Shown one piece after another: positions 35,818 to 47,940 of a stretch of 64,000 nucleotides of DNA (positions within the stretch are counted from its first letter, which is position 1; every line of letters starts with the position of its first letter). This stretch comes from Rusavskia elegans (taxonomy: Eukaryota; Ascomycota; Lecanoromycetes; Teloschistales; Teloschistaceae). The DNA lies in contig SAUG01000119.1 in the NCBI GenBank assembly GCA_011316305.1, positions 124,001 through 188,000 of the forward strand. The letters are read 5' to 3'. The position numbers and the translations under genes were made by a program. The notes below the pieces were generated by a model. The model had not been told where the DNA came from, did no database searches, and saw only the letters and a program-made list of their open reading frames with translations.

Positions 35818-36722
35818 CTGCGTAGTGTGTACTTCGAGTTGGCTCTCTCCGTGGAAGTTCGAAGTGACCGCAAGTCACTCGACTCTGACAAGTTCATCCT
35901 TGAGTCTTATCGACGTAACAGCAACTACTTATGCTCTAGGTGGCGATTTCTATCCGTGAGCCTAGGATTCTCAACCAGCGCTAGCTAAAGACACGGCTAA
36001 TGGGAGGATCTTGACCCAAGCCAGAACCTTCCATTCCAAGGCAAGCTGTTAATATTTTAGGTGCATTGGGCTTCGCTACAGAGTCACCGATCCATATTCT
36101 ATGCAGGTTGCATTACCCGCTTTTGCTTTTCGCAATGAGTATGCCGTCATGCTTCGCCACAAACGGCCATCATGCGTCAGTCACTACTTACACGGAGTTA
36201 TTCGGTGAACATTAAGGTTTTTATTCCATCGGCACGACTCCTACCCCACGACATCATTTTGCATTGGTCTTGCATGAAACTTGCAGCAAGTAGGCTGCAT
36301 CGCGATGCAATAGCACTGCGAGGTCCACCTCCGAGGACCTCCCTTCCCGGGATATCTCGCGTAACTTGTCAATATTTGAAGTGGTCTGCAGATCATGATA
36401 CAGTCTTCTTCCTAGTCCTGCCACCGCGAGCGGATATCACTGCGACACAATAGCCAGATCATCGACCGGGCCATACTCTATGACGTTTGGTCGTCGAGAC
36501 TTTTCGTGATAACTGGACTTACTCGGCACTAGGAAGTACTGATCGTCAAATTTTCTGCAGAGCTCTGTCATGTTCCTTCAGCGACGTCACGGCATGTCGC
36601 TAGAAGTCCTGGAAGCCGGACTTATTCAGAGCTCAACTTATTCCGACCTTATTACATAGTTCTGTGCATTGGCTGTAGGTTCTGAGGTTTATATTCTTGA
36701 ACCCTCTGCGCGGATTATCGAG
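35818..36722. other. intergenic between divergent oxidoreductase genes
   Basis: 905 bases separating the FAD oxidoreductase start and the GMC oxidoreductase start. No gene supported. The two flavoenzymes could share control, but there is no direct evidence. Confidence 0.5.
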
Positions 36723-38740
36723 ATGTATTTACGCTGGCTTATCTACTGGACGTTTTTGATTTCGTCAAGTTCGGGCCAATTTACTAAAACCCAACTCCTT
36801 GGGAACTCGTTTGGTGTTCCAGGCCAGGACGCCACTTTCGACTATGTGTGAGTCTTCCCAGCTTTGAAGCCCAAGTTCAGAGTTTCTGACCGACTATCCA
36901 GTGTTGTGGGTGGCGGTACGGCTGGCCTAGCAATAGCTGGTCGATTGGCAGCCAATCCAGCAATTACAGTGGCAGTCGTCGAAGCTGGAGGCTTCTACGA
37001 GATCGACAACGGCAATGGAAGTGTTATACCAGCACTAGCCCCTCTGCAACATGTTGGCTCGCTGCCAAATGACACACAACCCCTTATAGACTGGGGTTTC
37101 GTGACTGTCCCGCAGGCTGTATACATTGATATATTTCTCTCAAAAGCCTTTGGCTGATCTATGTCTTAGGGTGCGAATGGACGACGGATGCACTACGCTC
37201 GAGGTAAAACACTGGGAGGATCCTCTGCACGAAATTACCTTGCGTATCATCAGTAAATGCCCCTAGGAAAGAAGCTGTAAGGCGATCAAGATCCTGATAC
37301 ATACACAGAGGCTCCGTCGAATCTTACCACCAATGGGCGGAACAGGTTGCTGACGACAGCTATCTCTTTGACAACTTCTTACCTTACTTCCAGCGCAGTG
37401 CTAATCTCACAACACCCAACCTCGAGAAGCGATATCCCACCAACGGCACTGTTGAATTCAATGCAACGTCATTCAACAACAGTATCGGAGGTCCTTTACA
37501 GGTGTCTTGGGCCAACTGGGCCAACCCAATAGGCAGTTGGGGCCAGATAGCCCTTGCAACAGCAGGCATCCCCCCTATCAACGGCTTCAATTCTGGGAAA
37601 CTAATCGGCAGTACTTGGGTCACCCAAACCCTCAACCCGATAAACCAACATCGCAGCTCCTCCCAAACCAGTTACCTCAACGAGGCAATCAACACCACCT
37701 CCATCGTCGTCTACACCAACACCCTAGCCACTAAGATCCTGTTTGACGCCAACAACACCGCCACCGGTGTCTCCGTCCAGACCGGCGGATTGCCCTACAC
37801 ACTCCATACCCGCCACGAGATTATCCTCTCCGCCGGTGTGTTTCAATCCCCGCAACTCCTCATGATCTCCGGTATCGGCCCGCGAGAAATATTAGAGGAT
37901 CAAGACATCCCAGTTCTCGCGGATCTCCCTGGCGTGGGCCAGAACCTCTGGGATCACGTCTATTACGGTGTCTCCTTCCGGGTCAACGTCGACACTTTCT
38001 CCCGCCTCTCTAATGACCCAGTCTACGCCGCGCAAGCCGCAAAGAACTATACGTCCAATCAGACCGGCCCGCTGACTGCCGTGGGCGCGTTCATCGGGTT
38101 TGAGAAACTCCCCACTTCATACCGCAAATATCTTTCGGCATCTGCCCAGGAGAGACTGGCTTCCGCATTTCCAGACGACTGGCCGGAGATAGAGTATCTG
38201 GTCGAAAGCGCCTTTGACGGCTACAATACAAACTACACCGCCATCGACCCGAACGATGGTTATCAGTACGCTACTATCTCCTCAGCCCTTGTCGCTCCGC
38301 TTTCCCGTGGCAACGTCACAATCTCGTCTTCCAATCCCACGGACCCCCCAATCATCCATCCAAATTGGCTTACCGACCCGACGGATATAGAGCTTGCTAT
38401 CCTGGCTTTCAAGCGCGTGAGAGAGATCTGGGGATACATGAACGGCACAACAATCGGAGAAGAGTACTTCCCTGGCACAGCGGAGGTGGAGACGGATGAA
38501 GAGATTTTGAGCTTCATCAGAAAAGCGGTGGTGCAGCTGTGGCATGCGGCAGGGACATGTAAGATGGGAGAACGAGGAGATCCAATGGCAGTACTGGATG
38601 GAAAGGGGAGAGTGTATAAAGTAAAGGGACTGAGAGTTGTGGATGCGAGTGCGTTTCCCGTGCTGCCGCCGGGGCATCCCCAAGCTACGGTCTATGCGCT
38701 GGCGGAGAAGATTGCAGATGATATCATCCACGGTAAATGA
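36723..38740 (+). CDS. secreted GMC-family flavin oxidoreductase, 4 exons
   Basis: Glucose-methanol-choline oxidoreductase of aryl-alcohol-oxidase type; exact substrate unknown. Exons 36723-36847, 36902-37118, 37170-37252 and 37309-38740 (introns 54, 51, 56 nt) give 618 aa. Seen: a signal peptide MYLRWLIYWTFLISSSSG; the FAD motif DYVVVGGGTAGLAIAGRLA; VVEAGG; the GMC signature ARGKTLGGSSARNYLAYHQ; the second signature EIILSAGVFQSPQLLMISG; and the catalytic C-terminus with WHAAGTCKMG (first His) and PGHPQATVYALAEKIADDI (second His). Several Asn-X-Ser/Thr sites fit secretion. Intact, and adjacent to a 5-kb RIP-type block. The next gene upstream is also a flavoenzyme, now broken. Confidence 0.93.
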
Positions 38741-39135
38741 GTTACGCTCCCAACGGTTGGAGAGATTATAGTCACATAGCCTGTCTGAAGTGGTGCGGTT
38801 GGAGTAACCATTTTGTATATTGTGAATTCCCAACTGGAATTTCTACCACCTAACCTTAAGAGTCTGTATGAAAAATGGTATATTCCTTATAGAGCGACGT
38901 TGTAGCGCGAGACAAAAGTCACCGTCAGAATTGTAGGGCGCACGACGTTGTACTGGCGATACTGATGAGAGATGGACTGGGACCCCCAAGGCAAACAAGA
39001 TCTTTTCAAAGTAGATGCATCCAACTCCTGTACCTGCGTTCTACTTTGTCTGCTGATTGTTATTAGGAGGTACGATAGCCCCGCGGTATCCATCCGAAAA
39101 TAGCTGCGAGGTAAAACTGCCAAGGTGGCCTCTAA
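38741..39135. other. intergenic up to the AT-rich block
   Basis: About 395 bases of normal composition ending sharply at the transposon end. Nothing supported. Confidence 0.5.
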
Positions 39136-39459
39136 TACCCCAGATTCGATAATTAGTAATAAAAACGTGATTTTCCCCGCACTACCTACTAAAATTTTGG
39201 CGTAATTTAATAAAACCTCTACTATCTATATTCTAACCTCTACTATTATATTAACGTCGATTAGGTACGCCTAAAGCGATAATTCTAAAGCTACTATTCG
39301 TCTATTACTCTATAATTTATAGTAGAGCTAATAGAGCAGGATTCGGATTAGAGTTTACTGCCGCCGGCGGCTACTATATATATAACTACGCTTTATTTTT
39401 CTTTCGTCTATTACTAACTCGATTATACTATATAGTAAAGGTAGAAAAGTAACTATTAC

Positions 39460-40470
39460 TAGCGCAGAAAATCTGTATTATATAACTTTTTATTAATAGC
39501 GCTCGCCTAGATAAGATTACTATAATAGAAGACTATAGTATTATAATAGTCTATTATATTAAACTTAATTTTATTATATTCGGCAGTTATTAGATTCCTC
39601 GAAAAAAGAGATAAAGTTGCTATATAAAGTTTATAGATACTATAAAAAAGAAGTTAAAAAAGTATCTAGAATAGAACCCGGATCTATATTTAAACGAGAT
39701 ATAGAAATTTCTTTTTAATTAGTATAGTATAGTAATTAGTATTAACCGGATCTACGAAATATCAAAAAAGATAAAAATTAGTAGAAAGTCTTTATAGCGA
39801 AAAGCTAAAGAATAATTAAAATCCTTTTATAATTATTATATCTTTAAGATTAGTTACTATAGCTATAAACAGCTCGTATACCTCGATAAAAGCGTAGATA
39901 ATAAGTATACGACTTATCGTAAACGAGGATAGTTTTAATTCGGTATTAAACTAATATTCCGGATCCTTTTTTATTATTTATAGCGCTATAGTATTCTTCC
40001 CGCCTATTATTTAGACGGCTTCCTTATATATATAATCTATAAAAGTTCGATTAAAAACTACTGCTTTAAATAATTCCTAGAATAGTAGGTCTTTCCGTTA
40101 TATAATCCCTATCCGGATCTAAAATCTATAATTATTCTAGATAACTATTTAGTAATAAAAATAGGAGGATTAAAAAGCTCTATAGCTATTTCGGAATAAA
40201 AATCTAATATCTTCTATCCTATTCGCCCGACTATAATCCGATCGAAGAGTTTTTTTTAGTTTTAAAAGCCTAAATAAAAAGGTACTATAGATCTTTAGAA
40301 ATAATATTATTTTATAAATTTATAGAAGCGAGTATCGAATCTTATAATAGTATTTCTAAGATTTAAAGCTACTTCGCCTATTCCGGATATCTAAAACTAG
40401 TCGACGATAAAGTAATAGATTAGAATTATCTAGATAATTCGGACATTAATTAAAGCGATTAGGTATAAAA
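39460..40470 (+). pseudogene. Tc1/mariner (IS630) transposase relic, DD34E
   Basis: Catalytic core still readable: YLDKSVDNKYTTYRKRG with first Asp at 39885; IILDNY with second Asp at 40140, 85 codons later in the same frame; then, after a frame change, NPIEEFFLVLK with Glu at about 40244, about 34 codons on. This D-D34-E spacing is that of DDE_3 transposases. Stops fill all frames, mostly TAA/TAG where Gln or Trp codons would be expected. Borders are approximate. Confidence 0.8.
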
Positions 40471-40999
40471 TAATAATAAAAAAAAGGAAGAAAGTAAAAA
40501 TTTAGATTAAAGATATTAGTATTAAGACTACTAAGCCTCCCGGGCGTAATATTATAATCTTTAAAATAATTTATAATTACTTTAAATTTTACTCGATTTC
40601 TATAATTTTTAAACCGATCGATTATACTTTATCTAATTTAAAATATATTCTATAATATAGTTAGTTTAATTCGAATAGTTAATTTATTATTTAGAATATA
40701 AGATTATATCTACTTTAATAGTTTAAAGCTCTATAGCGATCCCGTTCCGAACTAGCGCGGCCGGACGCCGGCTTAGCGTTCCTAATTAGCTATAGCTCAG
40801 CAAAAGATATTATAATAGACGCCGGGTATTAATATAAAGCCTTATATAGAGTCTAACTATTAAAAGCGCTATATTATATCTAAGCCTCTTTAATAGCTAT
40901 ATACTATTTTAATCGAGTTTAAATATAATATAATATTTTAGAACTTATTACGCGTTATCTATAGAATTAAAAATTAGTAGAATCGAACGAAATTTAAAT

Positions 41000-43400
41000 A
41001 TATAGTAAATTAATAAAAGAATTAGAATATTACGCTCGGTAGGCTTAGCGGTTAAATTCCGTATTTTAAAGACCTCCCCTCTAATTTTTAATAAGACCCT
41101 AATTTTTAATAACTTCTACTAAATTAAATAATTTATAACTTTAATAAAAGTATTCGGAGTTAATAAGATTATATTTAAAAGGTCTATATCTAAAGATTCA
41201 GATTTAAAAATATCTAATATATTAAAGTAATATATAGGGAGTTATAGACCCGTAAATAATATTCGCCTCGATTATAGAAAATATCCTACTACTAAAAATC
41301 GTTAGAGAAACCTTTTATATTAAAGATTATAGAATATTTAGTTTAGGTCCGTATATATAGTACTAGTAATATTATTAACTACTTTATATTTAATTAATCT
41401 ATAAATTACAGTTAATTATATATATAGTAGGAATATAAAAATTTCGGTAATATATCTATTATATATCTTTATAATTATTTTCTAGTATCTTTAACGCTTT
41501 ATATTTATATATAAGCTTTAGTAGAATATACTATAGTATTAATAAGCGTACTAAATTAATTACCCTATAGAAGCTGCTTTTTTTAATTCTTAATTTTATT
41601 ACGGAAGCGATTACCGAGATCTTTTTCTACTTCTATTTCCTTTTAATTCTTCTAGCCGAGTTTATATATCTGCTTAAAACTAAAGCCTATAGTATTATAT
41701 TTCTTAAACGCTATTTTAAAATCTTTATATTCGGTAGAATTATTTATAATCTACTATATAAAATACTCGGTATATAAATATCTTTAGTCGCCGGAAACTC
41801 GAATAGAGCTACTAAATACTAAGAGATCCTTTTTTTTAGGCTTTTTAACTATCTTTTTAGTAGTAGAAAGCTAAGAAACAGGCTTTATATATAGTAAAAG
41901 ACTAAGCTCTAGGTCGCTATTTCCCTAACGATATCTAAAAAACTAAAAGATCTCTTTAATATCTTTAAACTACTACGCGAAACTTTACTATAAAAAAGGA
42001 ATAGCATCTTAATAAATAATTATAGTAGATATTTATTAAATAGGAGTATCGCTTACCTTATTTTTTTTTTAAAATCTTCTACTATCTAAATACTTTTCGC
42101 GTAGAAAGCGATAAGCTAGTTTCTAACCTTTTCCGGTAGATATATTATATTAATATCTATATACTTCGTCTTCCTTTAAATAGCTAGGCTTATTATTTTA
42201 TTCTAGACGGTAATCTAGCGTAAAGTAAAGAGATAATAGGTCTTTTCGCCGACTGGCTGCTAGTAACTATATTTATTTTCGCCTAGATATCTAATTCTAT
42301 TATATTAGTTAATTTAGATAAAATTATATCTAAATTACTTATAGGTTTTTTTTATTTTATAGTAATAGGCGGCCTCTAGCTTCTATTTTTTAGTTACTAT
42401 TTCCTTTTTTTTCTTTTTAGTAGTCTCTGAAAATAATAAGGAATCGGAGTCTATATAAGAAAAATTAATATTAGAGTTAATTAATATAAAATCTTTAGAA
42501 TTATTCGTATCTATATTAAAAGACGCCTTACGCTTTTTATTTTTATTTTTATTTAAAAAATTCTTCCTAGCTTTACTAGTTAAGATAGACTCGTATTTCT
42601 ACTAGATATAAACGCTAATACTCTTTCTCTTCTCGCTATTAATCTAGTATTAAGTAATTCTATCGACCTTTAACTATTAGCTTAAATCTTCGTACTAATA
42701 ATAGATATTCTATACTTTAGCTGTTAAGGATTATATAAGTAAAAAGAATTCTATAAAAAAAAAACTCTCTATAATCTAATATTTCTAGTTAATCTTTTTA
42801 ATAACTTTACCGGTAAAGATATTAAAACTAAATGGCTTAGATATATCGGAACCTTTAAAAATAGTATTAGCCGGGGTATTTTCCTTTTAGTAGATATATT
42901 AGTTTATAGTATAGACCGCCGATAGAAATAATTAAACCTTATTATTTTAACCGTTTCCGGCCTATATTTTATTACTAGTAAAGTCTTTTAAAGTATTAGT
43001 ACGAATACGTATAAGATTTAATAGTTACTAAATCTTTTCTATAGGCTTTTTTGCAGGCTTTTTTTTAATAAATTCTTTCTTAGTAGCAGCGATAATCCCC
43101 GCGACTTTTTCTTTAGAAACTACTTTAATAGTAGTATTCTTTTTAATAGTAGTTTTTTTAACGGCCTTTTTCTTAATAGTTTACTATTTAGTAGTTTTAG
43201 TAGCGGTTTTCTTTTTAGTATTTTCTTTTTTAATTATCTTTTTCTTTAGTATATCTGCCTACTGCTTCGATAGTTTTAGAGGTACTTTTATAACGGAAGT
43301 AGAACTAAAAGGATATTTTTAAGGAGCTCTAGTAGCTCCGGCAGTAGTATCGTTATCTAAATTTCGGGTAGTACGCGAGGAAGCTATATTCGGTATAAAA
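41000..43400 (-). pseudogene. second relic ORF in the transposon, lysine-rich N-terminus
   Basis: Read on the minus strand from about 43390, the sequence is nearly continuous apart from TAA/TAG codons. It starts with a Ser/Thr/Ala-rich segment, then long Lys-rich runs (KKKTATKTTK, IKKKAVKKTTIKKNTT) and later mixed sequence. It looks like a basic, possibly DNA-binding protein with Gln codons turned to stops. No family recognised. Extent uncertain; a captured host gene or an element-encoded accessory gene are both possible. Confidence 0.4.
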
Positions 43401-43575
43401 GGGAAGTATAAATAATTTTAATTTAACCCGATTAGGCAGGTTAAATAACTTTAAAGTTAGCAGTAAAATTAAAATATAGGTAGTAGAGGTCTTATTAAAT
43501 TACGCCAAAATTTTAGTAGATAGTACGGGGAAAATCACGTTTTTATTACTAATTATCGAATCTGGGGTAATACTA

Positions 43576-44485
43576 CCTTAGAGGCAACCGTATGTTTTGC
43601 AACAATCTGTCTACGATAAATCTACGATAAATTCGCTAAAAACAGCTAGTTCTCGAGAACTAGTTATAGATATTCCGAAAATAACGAATTAGAATAAACT
43701 AAATAGTCGATTTCTAGTTATATAGAACTCCGAATTAGGTTTAGTTCGTTTTAACTAGCTGTTTTCGACGAATTGTCGATTAATTTCTCGTTAACATTCG
43801 TTCAATATTCGTTCAACATTCAATCAACTACGAATTAATCTTATAACTTTAAATATTATTAGTAAGCATAATAAGCGAACCTATAGATTACGTAATCCTC
43901 CAGCCTAATCTGTCGATTCTAGAACTCTAACTACTCTATAGGAGCCGTAAAAATCGGATGAAAATTTCTAAAAAAGAGATTTTCGCGAGATTCGAACTCT
44001 GAACTAATTAGTAATCGAAATCTTCCTAGGTAAAATTCAGAGAGTCACGTGATATAGAATTCAATTATCTATCTAATCTATACTAAAATTACTGATCGAA
44101 TAAAATAAAGGTATTTATTTATTTAAAGTAAATATTTTGATACTAAATTTCATAACTTTCTGTTAATATTCTATTAACTTTCTAATAACTTTTTATTAAC
44201 TTTCTATTAACTATTTATTAACTTTTTATTAATTGATAGTTTTAGTATATTGTTAATCTATTTTTAATTAATTTCGAATTTAATTTAATTTTATATTATT
44301 TTAAATTAGAGCTTTAATAGTAATTTCTAATTAATTAGAATTATTTATTAATTTATATTCGAATTCCTTTTATAATAAACTAATAATCAATATATCTTTA
44401 ATCTTTAATTAATTTCTAATTTTATCTAATTTTAAATCAATAAAATATCGATATATTGTCGTAGGACATACGGTTGCCGCTAAGG
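43576..44485. mobile_element. 0.9-kb TA-flanked inverted-repeat element (MITE-like)
   Basis: Ends CCTTAGAGGCAACCGTATG (43576-43594) and its inverse with one mismatch (44467-44485), each flanked by TA (43574-43575, 44486-44487). The interior is AT-rich, with no readable gene. It lies 6 bases after the 4.4-kb element. Probably a non-autonomous Tc1/mariner derivative. Confidence 0.65.
44155..44237. repeat. imperfect tandem TTAACTTTCTAT-type repeat
   Basis: Six or so units of 10-14 bases built on TATTAACTTT, inside the 0.9-kb element. An AT-rich degenerate microsatellite-like tract. Confidence 0.6.
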
Positions 44486-44487
44486 TA

Positions 44488-45112
44488 GGCGCCGACGAAC
44501 AATTTAAGAAGCTTTCAAGGGCGGGGGGCCGGGAAGGCTCGGCGGCTAAATCCCCTAAGTCGCCCTGGCGGTAAATCCCACCAAACGATTTGCACCTTCC
44601 TAGACTGGTACAGATATTTTGACAGCAGAAATCGAAACCTCTCAGCAAGTGCAGCGCAAGCTGTTGTACTTCTTGTCTCGAAATAGGAATCGTATCCACA
44701 TGTATGAGACTGACGACAGCTATATATGCTATGCATGTGCATTCGAGCAGCAACCGCCCAATTACCTACGGTGTCTGCGATCATGATTTTCCCGTTGGTG
44801 TGATTCTATTTTTAGTGTTTCATCGACGTTGGCACTGGAACCAGTCGATTATCATGCTTGGACTCCGACGCACATGAGCCAAGACCGGGCTGCAGCAGTT
44901 AAAAAAGGCTGCGTGGTGGCAATGTCAGCCTCGTTTGAATGGTTTATTTATCAGGCAGTCCTCTGCCCATGGCAGCTATGCTACAATCTCAACCTCGACA
45001 AACCAACAGCCAGATCCGCTCTGGCCATCCCGTTCATTACCATTTACCGAGATATCACATTCTAGTTTACAACATCACCTGCGACTGACCCTGCAGGGTG
45101 GACTAGATTATC
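44488..45112. other. intergenic, start of gene island
   Basis: Composition returns to normal immediately after the element. No supported gene; presumed promoter of the membrane-protein gene. Confidence 0.45.
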
Positions 45113-47278
45113 ATGAATTGGCTTCTCGATCTCCTTGGAAATGGAAGCAACGTCGTTCATTGGCAGCCGAACCCTACTACTCGCGGCACGTTCGATATTC
45201 TCAGTACATGCATCATCACTCTGTTGCTTTGTGTATGGACAACTGTGCATCTCAACGTACCACCTCCAGGAGGCTTCTGGGAGTCGCGGTTTAGAAAAGT
45301 TGGTTGGCTGCTCCTAGCGCTTCTAGCGCCTGAAGTCGTGGCTCATACCGCCTGGTAAATATCTCCTGACGCTCTGATACTACCTCTTCGCTGAAAATCA
45401 TTATCAGGAATCAACGACGGGCAGCCGTCCGGATAATGCGAATGGTCAATAAAGCCTACTTACTACCTGATCCCCCTGCCTGGCATCGGAGAGTGTTCGA
45501 CAGACTGAAGAAGGCTATTGCAAAGCTTGGTCAAGTACTAAGACTGTCAAAAAAGCAGCCCTTTTGTGTACGTTGATTTCAATTTTTTGACCGACTTAAC
45601 TGATCTCGGGCCAGCAACCAACTTTTGATTTTGAGACGGCCAACACCAATAGCGATCATCATCCGTGGACTTTGGTGCACGGGTTTTATCTCTTGATGGG
45701 TGGATTAGCCATTAACATCCCCCAGCACCCTCCAAAATCCAAGTCCTTTGTCCCTGCATGGTCGCGTGGGACCTGGTTTCTCACAGATGCAGGGCTAAGA
45801 ATACTACTAGCTGAAGGCGAAGACCATTTACCCGATTTGACGGTTGATGAGATCAACTCTAGAAGTAAGGCTAACGGATTTGCCAAATTTCTGGTGTGTG
45901 CTCAAGCGTTATGGTTCATCGTAACCTGTATAACCCGATGTATGTACATCAGCGCCACACCGAACTCCCTTCAATGGAGATGCAGGCATAGATCTAACCT
46001 TACTTCTAGTTGCCCAACGAATTCCGATCAGCCTATTAGAGCTTAATACTTTCGGTCATGCTATGTGTGCTTTATTGATATATGTACTTTGGTGGCAGAA
46101 GCCTTTCGAAGTGGACCGCCCGTTGATTTTGCAAGGCCAGAGTCCAATGGATATTTACGCTTTGGCTTGGATGAACTCATTTTGTCTCTCATCCTCTACA
46201 CGATCGATGCAGGACGACTTCGAGACTATTCTTGACAACGACGAGAGTTTCAGCGACTTGGATTTGGTAAGAGATCTTCGTGATGGATAATTTCTTTCCC
46301 TCCCCTGCTTTTGAGATCGCATTTGGTAATAGACGCAATCTTCCCTGCTAACGATAGTGGGAACAGGAGACAAGAGCTCGGTATCTCGTTTATGGCAATC
46401 GCGAGGCAGATCTTTTCACTTCCACTGCCGAACTTCCCCTTGACAAATTGGATGATTACAACTGCTACCTGCAGTTATCGGATACCAAGCCAGGTCGTCG
46501 GCGAGACTATATTGAGAACACACAGCATGGAAAAAGCGCAGACGATGAAATTCTTGTAGGTATATTGAAGCCGGGTCAACGGGATCTAGCCACGGGGATA
46601 CGACTGAAAGGACCCGAAGAAGTACGGGATTGGGTCAATGCAGACTGCGAATATACTGCCCGTGTCCCCCAATTGAGCTACACTCGGCAAGATATTAACC
46701 GTTGGAAGATGGCCGAGCGCGCTTGTGCCCCTTTCGTCAAAGATGATCTTCCTACGGACACAATCGAGAATCCCCCCGTGTTTGTCCGCCGCTGCGGTGA
46801 CTTTCGTTTCATAGAAGTCAGCGAGGCTTCCGTTGCCGTCGGATTCGGCGCCGTGGCAATGATATACGGTGGGATCCATGCATTCGCGTGGCTCGCGTAC
46901 TTCAGATCAACCACTGAACAGCTGTTGTGGCGGATATCAACCTGTATAGTCACGGGTGGAATTCCTGTGATGTATGCGATTGTGACAATTACAGACTGGC
47001 ATTATGACCACAGATATTCTTTCGAGCAGACCGACATGGTCAGGGAAGTATTAATGCTTATGGGAAGGATTGTGACAATAGCAGATCTTCGCAGGAAACG
47101 CGGTTACAAAGGATTTATCATCCTAGTTCTCGGAAGCATCCTGTTTTGGACGGTAGTGCTGCTCTACGTACTCGCTCGGGTATATTTGATCGGCGAATGC
47201 TTCATCCAACTTACGCACATGCCGGCAGACGTCTACAAGGCCCCTCAATGGAGTGCCTACTTCCCGCACATTTCTTGA
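45113..47278 (+). CDS. polytopic membrane protein of a conserved fungal family, 5 exons
   Basis: Exons 45113-45354, 45408-45567, 45615-45939, 46010-46266 and 46358-47278 (introns 53, 47, 70, 91 nt) give 634 aa. Seen: RGTFDILSTCIITLLLCVWTTVHLNVPPP, then KVGWLLLALLAPEVVAHTAW, HGFYLLMGGLAINIP, HAMCALLIYVLWWQKPFEV, and four further hydrophobic segments near the C-terminus (VAVGFGAVAMIYGGIHAFAWLAY, GFIILVLGSILFWTVVLLYVLARVYL), ending SAYFPHIS. This block order defines a large family of fungal integral membrane proteins without known function. A predicted cytosolic loop lies in exon 5. Intact despite sitting between two RIP-type blocks. Confidence 0.88.
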
Positions 47279-47940
47279 GAGGACCAAGCACGCCGAGGCA
47301 GACATATACCTCTCTGCCAGGGCAAGCCGGACCAAAAACGGACTGGGACAGGAGCAATATAACCATAGGGCGGAGGTCAAGATGACTTATGGCGCATACG
47401 ACGATGATGAGGGTATACGGGAAATGAACATTTGGAGGGATCGGCGTTCCGTCATTCACTGTCTGTATTGCAAGGGGTCAGGTCTGGTGATTCATCTCTA
47501 TAGAGCGCCATTCAACAATCATTTCTACCGCTATAATATGATGGAGAGCGTTAAGAGCCATTCGGCTCGCAAACTTTACACTCTCGAGAATTCTTCGATC
47601 ACTCAACAGTTGTTCCACCGCATCACAACGAATTTCGATTACGTCGGTTACCGGATCGAAAGTCTTTAAAACATTTATATAAAGTTGATACCTTCTAGCT
47701 TCCGGAGGACCATAAGCGTTAGCGCCCTCGCTACGATCGTTGATATTGGCGTTTGGAGTCTTGGACTCGGCGTCGAAATCCCCATTGCCCCTGGTGTCAT
47801 TCGCCTGGCGGTGAAGGGTTGAACGACCTCTTGTAGGGCTCCTGTCTGCTTGTACGGTGTTATAAGCCATTGGAACTGTCTACAGCTCAGTACAGAAGAT
47901 GACATCGAAAGTCTATACCCGTGGCAGAACACCCCCTATA
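47279..47940. other. intergenic with one weak minus-strand ORF
   Basis: Contains an ATG-started 130-codon frame on the minus strand (47478-47870) with a Ser/Arg/Asn-rich start and no domain, and an overlapping plus-strand frame. Neither can be supported. An inverted repeat TTTACCAA...TTGGTAAA lies near 47968-47990, at the AT-rich border. Confidence 0.4.

Larger units (their letters stand above)
39136..43569. mobile_element. RIP-degraded Tc1/mariner-type DNA transposon, 4.4 kb, TA-flanked
   Basis: Inverted ends: 39138-about 39235 and about 43470-43567 match over roughly 98 bases, differing almost only by C/T changes, and start ACCCCAGATTCG. TA dinucleotides flank both ends (39136-39137, 43568-43569), the Tc1/mariner target duplication. 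The interior is extremely TA-rich, with every frame closed, as after RIP. It contains a transposase relic on the plus strand and a second, lysine-rich relic on the minus strand. At 4.4 kb it is much longer than ordinary 1.3-2 kb Tc1/mariner elements. Confidence 0.85.

Noticed and set aside
44150..44240. Possible CRISPR-like array
   Set aside because: Units are short, irregular and contiguous, with no spacers; the genome is fungal. It is an AT-rich tandem tract.
47253..47669. Plus-strand frame overlapping the end of the membrane-protein gene
   Set aside because: The membrane protein ends normally at 47278 with the family-typical SAYFPHIS; the overlapping frame has no features.
47478..47870. 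130-codon minus-strand ORF with an ATG
   Set aside because: Low-complexity start, no domain, no homologous pattern recognised; could be chance.
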